Shown here: one piece after another, positions 7,621-13,882 of the stretch | Numbering within the stretch: position 1 is the first letter of the stretch | How the letters are laid out: the number at the start of each line of letters is the position of its first letter | Assembly (NCBI GenBank): GCA_023457535.1 | Contig: JAEWLN010000050.1 | Span: 1 to 13,882, forward strand | DNA from: Bacteroidota bacterium | GTDB taxonomy: Bacteria; Bacteroidota; Bacteroidia; Flavobacteriales; Flavobacteriaceae | Direction: 5' to 3' | DNA: 13,882 bases | Position numbers and translations under genes: made by a program | The notes under the pieces: generated by a model | What the model saw: the letters and a program-made list of their open reading frames with translations, nothing else | Databases searched by the model: none | Told to the model about the DNA's origin: nothing

Positions 7621-8053
7621 TATCGTTGAATATGTTTTTATCGAGAATAAGTTCGTTGATGACCTCGGCCACTTCCATAAAATGGGCGAGTTGCTCTTCC
7701 GATACGCGTTCACGGACCTTTTCGTTGAACTGTCGCACGGTGGTTTTTGACAAATCGCGTTTTTCTTTTCCAAAGTCGGTAAGGTGGATCAATACGCCCC
7801 GACCGTCGTCAGGATTGGGCTCGCGCGTGATCAGGCCTTTGTCTTCCATCGATTTGAGCGTGCGCGTCAGGCTGGTGGCCTCCATGCCCATGCGCGGACC
7901 GAGCGCCGTAGATGGGGTACCTTCTTTATCGATGCTGAGCAACGCGAACCCCGTGGCCATGGTTGCGCCATATTTTTGCGCCTGCTCGTTGTACATGCGT
8001 GAGACCGCTTGCCAGGTGGCGCGAAGTACGTAATCTATCGTTTTTTCTTTCAT
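7604..8053 (-). CDS. MarR family transcriptional regulator
   Basis: A 149-residue winged-helix DNA-binding protein. An N-terminal dimerisation helix is followed by the wHTH: the recognition region GMEATSLTRTLKSMEDKGL (56-74) and the wing with the family's basic/acidic motif REPNPDDGRG (77-86), then LTDFGKE and a C-terminal dimerisation helix. The ATG at 8053 is chosen over an in-frame ATG 16 codons upstream (8101), because the extra residues are not MarR-like and would run into the promoter and operator. It is first in the operon and overlaps fadN by 17 bases. MarR proteins usually repress and release on binding a small ligand; a fatty acid or acyl-CoA is the natural guess from context, but this is inference. 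A palindrome immediately upstream is a candidate self-operator. Confidence 0.93.
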   Translation of the reverse strand: MKEKTIDYVLRATWQAVSRMYNEQAQKYGATMATGFALLSIDKEGTPSTALGPRMGMEATSLTRTLKSMEDKGLITREPNPDDGRGVLIHLTDFGKEKRDLSKTTVRQFNEKVRERVSEEQLAHFMEVAEVINELILDKNIFNDNEKNH

Positions 8054-8074
8054 AAATTTTGTCGTGGACGAATC

Positions 8075-8107
8075 CAAAGATATAAAATAATTACTATGCA
8101 TGCATAA
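8075..8107 (-). promoter_or_regulatory. promoter of the marR-fadN-fadA-fadE operon
   Basis: On the minus strand TATCTTTG (8082-8075) matches the Bacteroidota -7 element TAnnTTTG at every fixed position. About 20 bases upstream, TTATG (8107-8103) is a poor -33 candidate. The predicted transcript would begin roughly 15 bases before the marR ATG at 8053. The weak -33 overlaps the palindrome, so binding there would block polymerase. Confidence 0.55.
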
Positions 8108-8110
8108 TAA
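8091..8110. promoter_or_regulatory. palindromic candidate MarR operator
   Basis: TATGCATGCATA at 8095-8106 is a perfect 12-bp palindrome, extended by matching TTA/TAA arms at 8091-8093 and 8108-8110 (one mismatched pair between) to the 20-bp TTACTATGCATGCATAATAA. MarR operators are typically 16-20 bp inverted repeats located in the regulator's own promoter, and this one overlaps the -33 and spacer region. It also lies 103 bases upstream of the divergent antiporter gene. Binding is inferred, not shown. Confidence 0.55.
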
Positions 8111-8212
8111 ATAAATTTTTTTTGCTGTTTTTTGACCTGACAGAATTTAATTTATCGGAATTTTAACAACCGCAGCAACCCCAAAATATTAACTTTCCCA
8201 AAAACATAATTT

Positions 8213-9280
8213 ATGAGGCAATTCTTACGCTGGACTTTGGTCATTCCGATACTCGCCTGGATCTTGTATTTTTCAAATCTCGCTGCCGCCGGTCCTGTTT
8301 TTCAGCTATTGGCCAGCATACTGCTTATTTTTAGCGTCATGGCGGCAGTTCATCACTCGGAAGTGGTCGCACACCGCGTAGGGGAGCCTTACGGTACGAT
8401 TATCCTGGCCATCGCCATTACGGTTATCGAAGTTTCCATCATCGTTTCGCTGATGCTTGCCGGCGGCGGTCAGGCCCAGTCGCTGGCGCGCGATACCGTA
8501 TATTCGGCTACGATGCTTATTTTGAACGGAATTGTAGGTTTGTGTCTTTTTATTGGTGGCATGAAACACCACGAACAGCGGTTTTCAGTGCATTCTACGA
8601 CCATCGCACTGGTTTCGCTTGTATCGATTATCGTTTTTACGCTGGTCATCCCCACATTTACAGACAGCGTGCAAGGTGGTTATTATTCTACGCCGCAACT
8701 GGTGTTGGCGTCGATTTCCTGTCTTGTGATTTACGGATTTTTCCTGTTCGCACAAACTTCCAGGCACCGCGAGTATTTTTTATCAGGCGATTCTGCCGAT
8801 CAACATAAGGTAAAAGTAGTCGACAACAAAGAACTTGTATTCAGTCTTGTATTTCTCGTGGCCAGTCTTGCCATCGTCGTGCTTTTGGCCAAAACGCTTT
8901 CGCCTGCCATCGAGGCGCTCGTGATCAGTTATCAGTTGCCGGTAACGCTTGTAGGTGTTGTCATTGCGATGATCATCCTGCTTCCGGAGGCCATTGCGGC
9001 GGTCAATGCAGCGCGCAAGAACAGGCTGCAAACCAGTTTGAACCTTTCCCTTGGGTCGGCCCTTGCCAGTATCGGGCTGACCATTCCTACTGTAGCCCTT
9101 GTGTGTATTTTTTACGATATGCGCATCGTGCTCGGGCTGGACATCAAAGCGATCCTGCTGCTCGGGTTATCGGTGTTTACGGTCATGCTCTCGCTGAGCG
9201 CCGGTCGCACCAATCTGGTGTATGGCGTCGTGTTGCTCGTGAACCTGCTGGCCTTTATATTCCTGATCATTTATCCGTGA
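8213..9280 (+). CDS. chaA: ChaA-type Ca2+(Na+/K+)/H+ antiporter
   Basis: A 355-residue inner-membrane protein with about ten or eleven hydrophobic segments. It has the two inverted alpha-repeats of the cation/Ca2+ exchanger superfamily: HRVGEPYGTIILAIAITVIEV (first repeat; acidic Glu73 central) and ILLPEAIAAVNAARKN followed by LNLSLGSALASIGLTIP (second repeat; Glu259). These features and the size (E. coli ChaA is 366) place it in the ChaA family, which exports calcium or monovalent cations in exchange for protons. A hydrophilic loop at about 183-206 separates the halves. It diverges from the marR operon across 159 bases, and its stop codon touches that of the convergent fadD. No link to lipid catabolism is evident. 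Ion specificity cannot be read from the sequence. Confidence 0.9.
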   Translation: MRQFLRWTLVIPILAWILYFSNLAAAGPVFQLLASILLIFSVMAAVHHSEVVAHRVGEPYGTIILAIAITVIEVSIIVSLMLAGGGQAQSLARDTVYSATMLILNGIVGLCLFIGGMKHHEQRFSVHSTTIALVSLVSIIVFTLVIPTFTDSVQGGYYSTPQLVLASISCLVIYGFFLFAQTSRHREYFLSGDSADQHKVKVVDNKELVFSLVFLVASLAIVVLLAKTLSPAIEALVISYQLPVTLVGVVIAMIILLPEAIAAVNAARKNRLQTSLNLSLGSALASIGLTIPTVALVCIFYDMRIVLGLDIKAILLLGLSVFTVMLSLSAGRTNLVYGVVLLVNLLAFIFLIIYP

Positions 9281-11053
9281 TCAACGGTAGATCTTATCGT
9301 ACAAATTGCGGTATTTCTCCAATATCTGTTTGCGTTTGAGCTTGAGCGTAGGGGTGAGTTCGCCGCCTTCGATGGACCAGGCCTGGGGCGTGAGCTCAAA
9401 TTTTTTGACCTTTTCCCAATTGCCGAATTTTTCGTTCATGTGATCGATTTCCTGTCCGATGCGCGCAATCACGTGCTCATTCGACGCAATGTCCTGTAAT
9501 TGTTCTCCTAGCGATACATTGTGCAGACGCGCCCACTCGCGCACAAAGTCAAAGTTGGGCTGGATCAGCGCTGCAGGCATTCGCTCGCCTTCGCCGATGA
9601 CCATCACCTGCTCGATGAACCGCGATTGCTTCATCTCATTCTCAATTAACTGCGGGGCGACGTATTTTCCGCCCGAGGTCTTGAACATTTCTTTTTTACG
9701 GTCCGTGATTTTCAAAAAGCCTTCTTTGTCGATCTCGCCGATGTCGCCGGTGTGAAAATAGCCGTTCTGCAGGACTTCGGCCGTCTTTTCGGCGTCTTTG
9801 TAATAACCCAGCATGATGTTTGGACCTTTGGCCAGGATTTCGCCATCGGGTGCAATTTTGACCTCTACATTGTCGATCGGCTTGCCCACGGTGCCTACTT
9901 TGAACATTCGGTTCCGCATATCGTTGACGGCGATCACGGGCGAAGTTTCGGTAAGGCCATATCCTTCCACGACCGGTAATCCGGCAGCTGCAAACATGCG
10001 CGCAAGACGTGGCTGTAACGCGGCGCTGCCCGAAACCATCAAACTGAGGTTGCCGCCCAAAGCGTCTTTCCATTTGCTGAAAATAAGTTTTCGCGCGATG
10101 GCGAGCTGGAATTCATACCAGGGGCCGTTTGCGCCATAGGGTTCGTACCGCTCCCCAAGGTCGATGGCCCAAAAAAACAATTTCTTTTTGATCCCGGTCA
10201 GCTCGGCGCCTTTTGCGTAAATCTTATCGTAGACTTTTTCGAGCAGGCGCGGCACAACTGTCATCACATTGGGCCGGACTTCCTTGATATTGTCGCTGAT
10301 CTTTTCGATCGATTCTGCAAAATAAATCCCGACACCATAATATTGGTACAGATACGTGACCATGCGCTCGTAAATATGGCAGATCGGTAAGAAACTCATC
10401 GCGCGCGATTTGCCGGCCTCGAACGGAATGCGCTTTTCGCTGCCCAACACATTGGATACGATATTTTCATGCGACAACATGACGCCCTTGGGTTTGCCCG
10501 TTGTGCCCGATGTATAGATAATCGTGGCCAGATCGTGCGTCGTAATGGCGTCTTTTCTTGCCTCGACCTCGCGTTGGTTGCTTTCGTCACGACCCAATTC
10601 AAGCAGCTCGCCCCAGTTTTTGCAACCGTCGATTTTGTCGAACGAGTAAACTTCCCTGAGTCCCGGCAACTCGTGTCGGATGGCGTTTACTTTGCCCAGA
10701 ACCTCGCTGTCCGACACAAAACAATAAATCGCGCCGCTGTGCCCGAGTATGTATCGGTAATCTTCCTCAGAGATGGTAGGGTAAATGGGTACATTCTGCG
10801 CCTGGGCCTGCAACACGCCCACGTCCACAATATGCCATTCGGTGCGGTTGCTCGAGGAAATCACCGCAATTTTATCGTCTTTCGCGACGCCCAGCCGCAA
10901 CAGTGCGCGCGAGATGGCATTGGCTTTGGAAAGGTATTCATTTGTGGTCGTCTTTACCCATTGACCATTTTGTTTGGTCACGAGCGCATCGGGAATATTG
11001 TAGTGTTTTTGCTGGTGGTACGGAAAGTCAAACAAGCGGGTAATATTGGGCAT
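9281..11053 (-). CDS. fadD: long-chain fatty-acid--CoA ligase (AMP-forming)
   Basis: A 590-residue adenylate-forming enzyme that activates fatty acids to acyl-CoA via an acyl-AMP, feeding the beta-oxidation operon. Motifs in order: ATP-binding IIYTSGTTGKPKG (178-190), GYGLTETSP (364-372), FHTGDIG (433-439), the hinge DRKKE (451-455), and the C-terminal GELTPTLKLKRK (564-575), typical of the eukaryote-like long-chain branch (FAA1). The ATG at 11053 is chosen because the 17 extra codons upstream are unlike the family N-terminus, which fits MPNITRLFDFPYHQQ. Its TGA abuts the chaA TGA on the other strand with no bases between, so no separate terminator exists. Chain-length range is inferred from family, not shown. 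Confidence 0.94.
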   Translation of the reverse strand: MPNITRLFDFPYHQQKHYNIPDALVTKQNGQWVKTTTNEYLSKANAISRALLRLGVAKDDKIAVISSSNRTEWHIVDVGVLQAQAQNVPIYPTISEEDYRYILGHSGAIYCFVSDSEVLGKVNAIRHELPGLREVYSFDKIDGCKNWGELLELGRDESNQREVEARKDAITTHDLATIIYTSGTTGKPKGVMLSHENIVSNVLGSEKRIPFEAGKSRAMSFLPICHIYERMVTYLYQYYGVGIYFAESIEKISDNIKEVRPNVMTVVPRLLEKVYDKIYAKGAELTGIKKKLFFWAIDLGERYEPYGANGPWYEFQLAIARKLIFSKWKDALGGNLSLMVSGSAALQPRLARMFAAAGLPVVEGYGLTETSPVIAVNDMRNRMFKVGTVGKPIDNVEVKIAPDGEILAKGPNIMLGYYKDAEKTAEVLQNGYFHTGDIGEIDKEGFLKITDRKKEMFKTSGGKYVAPQLIENEMKQSRFIEQVMVIGEGERMPAALIQPNFDFVREWARLHNVSLGEQLQDIASNEHVIARIGQEIDHMNEKFGNWEKVKKFELTPQAWSIEGGELTPTLKLKRKQILEKYRNLYDKIYR

Positions 11054-11071
11054 AATCGAATTATTTTGTCG

Positions 11072-11079
11072 CAAAGTAA
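11072..11079 (-). promoter_or_regulatory. weak candidate -7 element for fadD
   Basis: On the minus strand TTACTTTG (11079-11072) matches seven of eight positions of TAnnTTTG and sits 18 bases before the fadD ATG. I see no -33 TTTG at the right distance, and no copy of the marR palindrome in the 214-base fadD/LtaS-like intergenic region. Confidence 0.3.
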
Positions 11080-11243
11080 TAAATATTATGGTTTGTTGGG
11101 GCATCCGGTGCAGGAATCCTTTGGGCAGTTCGGGTGACAGCTATGGGCAAATCCGGGCGCAGTGTCCGCGCATTTCTGGAAACCAATTGGTTACAACACT
11201 TTCAAATCAGCAACGGGCAATGCAATAAACCCATCGGTTTTCT

Positions 11244-11251
11244 TACATTTG
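11244..11251 (+). promoter_or_regulatory. -7 element of the LtaS-like gene
   Basis: TACATTTG matches the Bacteroidota -7 consensus TAnnTTTG at every fixed position and ends 16 bases before the start codon at 11268. No clear -33 TTTG is present 17-23 bases upstream, so the promoter may be weak or activator-dependent. Confidence 0.4.
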
Positions 11252-11267
11252 CGCACCAACGAACCGT

Positions 11268-13202
11268 ATGAAAAAAATAGATTTTTTGAGGCCGCTTGTC
11301 CATTTTATATTGATCGGGCTGGCCATTACCACCTTGAGCCGCGTATTTTTGTTCTGGATGTTCAGCGACCGCATCATGCAGGTAGCCGATTTCTGGCGTA
11401 TTTTTACTATCGGGCTGCGCATGGACCTGATCCTGTTGTGCTATTTGTCTTTTTTGCCCGCGCTGCTGCTTTGCGTGCTGCCCCACCACTGGCTCATCAA
11501 AATCAAATCGTTCTTCAGCATTTACTTTGTTTTGTTTTTAGCGCTGCTGTTGTTTATGGAACTGGCCACGCGCGATTTTATCGGGCAGTACGACACAAGA
11601 CCCAATAAATTGTTTCTGGACTACCTGATTTATCCTGCCGAGGTGGCCGGAACGCTTGTTAAAAGTTACCTCGGATCGATCATCGCCACGTTGGTAATCA
11701 TGTTGCTTTTTATTGGTTTGGCCGTCAAAAAGTCGGCGAAGTGGTTCTATCCGCGGCGCACCGACTACAAAACGCGGTTGATGTTGTTCCTGCCCGTAGC
11801 GTTCCTGTTGTTCTTTGGCGCGCGTTCGAGCCTGACCTCCAAACGCCCGATCAACGCCAGCAATGCAGTATTTTCGACCGATCAAATGACCAATTCACTC
11901 GGACTCAATTCGCTCTACACGGTTGGTTTTGCACTTTATTCGATCAAAAACGAGGACAATGCTGCCCAAATGTACGGCAAAATGGATCTGGCGGAAGCCA
12001 TCGGTCGGGTGCGAAAATACATGAATGTTCCCGATGCCGATTTCATCCACGCCGATTTACCGCTGAACCACATTCAAAAACCCGACACCGTGCGCCAAAA
12101 ACCGTACAACCTGGTGATCTTTCTTCAGGAAAGCCTGGGCGCCGAATACGTTGGGAGTCTTGGCGGGTTGCCGCTGACGCCCCATTTTGACGAGCTTACC
12201 AAAGAAGGATTGTCGTTTACCCATTTGTATTGCACCGGAACCCGCAGCGTACGCGGAATTGAAGCCGTCGTGACCGGATTTTTGCCGTCGCCGTCGGAAA
12301 GCGTCGTCAAGCTCAGCAATTCGCAGTCCGGATTTTACACGCTGGCTTCGGCGTTGAAGCAAAAAGGCTACGACACAAGTTTTATTTACGGCGGAATGGC
12401 CAATTTTGACAACATGGCCGGATTTTTCAACGGCAATGGATTTGACAACATTGTCGACGAGCCGGATTTCGACGCAAGCAAGACCGCGATGCACGGAACC
12501 TGGGGCTATTCGGATGAGGATCTGGTGGTCAAGGCGAACGACTATTTCAAGCAGCAGGGCGACAAGCCGTTCTTTTCGCTGATGTTCTCCACATCGAACC
12601 ACGAACCGTTCGAATTCCCCGACGGACGCATCGCGCTTTATGAAAAACCCAAGCAAACGGTGCACAATGCGATGAAATACGCCGATTTCGCGATCGGAAA
12701 ATTTTTCGAGCTCGCCAGAAAAGAAGCTTATTTCAAGAACACGGTTTTTATCGTCATCGCAGACCACAACACGCGCACGTACGGACAGAATCTGGTTCCG
12801 ATCAACAAATTCCACATTCCGGCGCTCATCATCGGGCCGGGCGTGCCCCAAGGCAAAAAGTATGAAAAACTCGCGAGCCAGATCGATATTGCGCCCACAT
12901 TGCTGAATCTTGTCGGGCTGAACCTTGAATCGCCTATGCCGGGGCGCGATCTTTTAAAACTCCCGGAGTCGGTCACAGGCCGCGCAATCATGCAATTCCA
13001 CAACAACAATGCGTTTCGCGTGGGCAATCAGGTCGTTATCCTGCAACCGGACAAAGACCCGCTGCAATTCGAAATCAAAACCGATACAGAACTCATTCCG
13101 GCCAAACTCGATCCCGAACTGGCGCGCGATGCGTTGGCCCATATTACGTTGGCGTCGCATCTGTACAAAGAGCGCAAATACCGCCTGAAGTCCGGCAAAT
13201 AA
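11268..13202 (+). CDS. LtaS-like membrane sulfatase-fold protein (phosphoglycerol transferase family)
   Basis: A 644-residue protein. The N-terminal part has about five membrane helices (near 10-30, 45-70, 82-100, 136-154, 170-186), followed by a linker and a periplasmic alkaline-phosphatase/sulfatase-fold domain from about 278. The metal and catalytic residues of LtaS-type enzymes are all recognisable: Glu288 in FLQESLG, the nucleophile Thr325 in CTGTRSVRG, His445 in STSNHEPFEF, and Asp499-His500 in VIADHNTR. In Gram-positives such enzymes polymerise lipoteichoic acid; in Gram-negatives relatives such as OpgB add phosphoglycerol or phosphoethanolamine to envelope glycans or lipids. The acceptor here is unknown and lipoteichoic acid itself is unlikely. 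The start begins the first helix with a basic MKK. It is monocistronic and convergent with the next gene. Confidence 0.88.
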   Translation: MKKIDFLRPLVHFILIGLAITTLSRVFLFWMFSDRIMQVADFWRIFTIGLRMDLILLCYLSFLPALLLCVLPHHWLIKIKSFFSIYFVLFLALLLFMELATRDFIGQYDTRPNKLFLDYLIYPAEVAGTLVKSYLGSIIATLVIMLLFIGLAVKKSAKWFYPRRTDYKTRLMLFLPVAFLLFFGARSSLTSKRPINASNAVFSTDQMTNSLGLNSLYTVGFALYSIKNEDNAAQMYGKMDLAEAIGRVRKYMNVPDADFIHADLPLNHIQKPDTVRQKPYNLVIFLQESLGAEYVGSLGGLPLTPHFDELTKEGLSFTHLYCTGTRSVRGIEAVVTGFLPSPSESVVKLSNSQSGFYTLASALKQKGYDTSFIYGGMANFDNMAGFFNGNGFDNIVDEPDFDASKTAMHGTWGYSDEDLVVKANDYFKQQGDKPFFSLMFSTSNHEPFEFPDGRIALYEKPKQTVHNAMKYADFAIGKFFELARKEAYFKNTVFIVIADHNTRTYGQNLVPINKFHIPALIIGPGVPQGKKYEKLASQIDIAPTLLNLVGLNLESPMPGRDLLKLPESVTGRAIMQFHNNNAFRVGNQVVILQPDKDPLQFEIKTDTELIPAKLDPELARDALAHITLASHLYKERKYRLKSGK

Positions 13203-13238
13203 AAGATCCAAATTCGCGATAATCCGCAATTTGTGGAT
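13197..13238 (-). terminator. candidate terminator of the purL/secreted-protein unit
   Basis: ATCC-AAATT-c-GCG (13206-13218) pairs with CGC-AATTT-gt-GGAT (13225-13238), twelve pairs with small bulges and a 6-base loop. On the minus strand it is followed by CTTTTATTT, which overlaps the stop codon of the LtaS-like gene. The stem is A/T-rich and bulged, so it is weaker than the other terminators in the window. On the plus strand no T run follows. Confidence 0.5.
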
Positions 13239-13256
13239 AAGATGTAATGTGCGGGC

Positions 13257-13706
13257 TTACAATTTCCTGAACCGTTCGCCCATTACGATGGCATAACCCT
13301 GGTCAAGGGCAAAAGTTACATCAATACGGTCGTATTTGCCGGCGTTGGCACCGCGCCATCCCGATTCTCCGTTGCTGCCGTATTTGAGGATCATGACCAC
13401 CTGGTAATTGGCGTTGGTCTCGCTTTTTCGCTTTTGGATGTTGCCTTTTGCATCGGTTTCAATCCAGTATTCGACCGGGTAGGCTTTAACATCGTGGACC
13501 TGGAAGTAGCCTGTTCCATCGGCGTTGATCTCTACGATGGGTTCTTTTGTTTTTTCGTACCAATATTTGCCCGTCACTTCTGAAGGGATCGCTTTGGTTC
13601 CGTAATAGGTTTTTCCGTCAATGGTAAAGGTTTCGATCTTTTGTGCCGATGCGACCGTGGTGAGGCCGATAAACAACATCAGCAACAGCAATTTATTTGT
13701 TTTCAT
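13257..13706 (-). CDS. small secreted protein of unknown function
   Basis: The protein has 149 residues. MKTNKLLLLMLFIGLTTVASA is a typical Sec signal peptide with a probable signal peptidase I site after ASA at residue 21, leaving about 128 mature residues in the periplasm or outside. The mature part is rich in aromatic and charged residues with short predicted strands (TFTIDGKTYYG, GYFQVHDVKAYPVEYWIETD, YDRIDVTFALDQGYAIVMGERF), suggesting a small all-beta domain. No catalytic or metal motif and no Cys is seen. The ATG at 13706 is chosen because it opens the signal peptide; the frame extends 19 codons upstream into the purL end but is not protein-like there. It starts 10 bases after the purL stop, so it is probably co-transcribed with purL, which is an odd partner. 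I do not recognise the family. Confidence 0.82.
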   Translation of the reverse strand: MKTNKLLLLMLFIGLTTVASAQKIETFTIDGKTYYGTKAIPSEVTGKYWYEKTKEPIVEINADGTGYFQVHDVKAYPVEYWIETDAKGNIQKRKSETNANYQVVMILKYGSNGESGWRGANAGKYDRIDVTFALDQGYAIVMGERFRKL

Positions 13707-13716
13707 ATTTATTATT

Positions 13717-13882
13717 TTAGTGGTTATTAGTTCTGGCTTCGATCCATTTGCGCGCATTGACAAACGCTTCGACCCACGGTGTAACCTCGTCGTGCCGCCC
13801 GTCAGGGTAATGCGCCCAGTTCCACTGGAATGTCGACCGTTCGATGTGCGGCATGGTCACCAAATGGCGTCCGGTCCTGTCG
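13717..13882 (-). CDS. purL: phosphoribosylformylglycinamidine synthase (PurL), C-terminal fragment
   Basis: The last 54 codons of a gene that starts beyond the right edge; the stop TAA is at 13717-13719. The visible sequence DRTGRHLVTMPHIERST followed by WNWAHYP and EAFVNARKWIE is the end of the glutamine-amidotransferase domain of the large, single-chain PurL. His and Glu of the MPHIERS motif correspond to the PHPER catalytic His/Glu of class I glutaminases. PurL converts FGAR to FGAM in purine synthesis using glutamine-derived ammonia and ATP. Only the C-terminus is visible, so nothing can be said about the rest. A secreted-protein gene follows after 10 bases. Confidence 0.88.
   Translation of the reverse strand, partial: DRTGRHLVTMPHIERSTFQWNWAHYPDGRHDEVTPWVEAFVNARKWIEARTNNH

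Noticed and set aside
7621..7773. A 51-codon N-terminal extension of the fadN frame
   Set aside because: It lies within the marR coding sequence in another frame and has no protein-like character; the Rossmann strand starts immediately after the ATG at 7620.
12057..12851. A 264-codon minus-strand frame inside the LtaS-like gene
   Set aside because: Antisense shadow of a gene with intact catalytic residues; no recognisable motif and Arg/Val-rich composition typical of reverse frames.
13232..13240. TGTGGATAA, a perfect match to the DnaA box TTATCCACA
   Set aside because: A single copy with no cluster, no AT-rich unwinding region and no dnaA/dnaN nearby. One match in about 14 kb is not surprising, and the bases form part of a hairpin arm.

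Overview
The window looks like chromosome from a member of the Bacteroidota, most likely class Flavobacteriia, with an unusually GC-balanced composition for that group. The grounds are the flavobacterial style of the proteins (DUF4142 lipoprotein, PurL C-terminus ending in NARKWIE), near-absence of Shine-Dalgarno sequences, A/T-rich leaders just before start codons, and promoter elements matching the Bacteroidota -7 consensus TAnnTTTG. It is dense, ordinary housekeeping and catabolic DNA; I see no mobile element, CRISPR array, rRNA or tRNA.

Layout. (1) 1-1264, plus strand: the end of an FAD-dependent oxidoreductase, then a two-gene stress/envelope unit (DUF4142 lipoprotein and a 52-residue two-helix membrane protein of the lmo0937 type), closed by a strong hairpin terminator at 1230-1264 that probably serves both strands. 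(2) 1299-1823, minus strand: a conserved protein of unknown function with a small beta-barrel-like (Tudor/CarD-like) N-terminus. (3) 1930-8110, minus strand: a complete fatty-acid beta-oxidation operon in the order MarR regulator, FadN (fused 3-hydroxyacyl-CoA dehydrogenase and enoyl-CoA hydratase), FadA (thiolase), FadE (acyl-CoA dehydrogenase), followed by a clear terminator at 1930-1965. The order and protein sizes match the Bacillus fadN-fadA-fadE operon, but the regulator here is MarR-type. A perfect 12-bp palindrome inside a 20-bp imperfect one lies beside a Bacteroidota promoter just upstream of the marR start, which suggests autoregulation. (4) 8213-9280, plus strand: a ChaA-type cation/proton antiporter, divergent from the operon. 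(5) 9281-11053, minus strand: a long-chain acyl-CoA synthetase (FadD type) whose stop codon directly abuts that of chaA. (6) 11268-13202, plus strand: an LtaS-like membrane phosphoglycerol transferase. (7) 13257-13882, minus strand: the C-terminus of purL followed 10 bases later by a small secreted protein of unknown function.

How it works together: FadD activates long-chain fatty acids to acyl-CoAs; FadE, FadN and FadA carry out the four steps of each beta-oxidation cycle; the MarR protein is the obvious candidate to sense acyl-CoA or fatty acid and control the set. The other genes have no evident functional link to this pathway. The most testable new points are the MarR operator, a 21-bp-phased direct repeat (ATTCTGTAACA) upstream of the DUF4142 gene, the unknown 174-residue protein, and the small secreted protein tied to purL.
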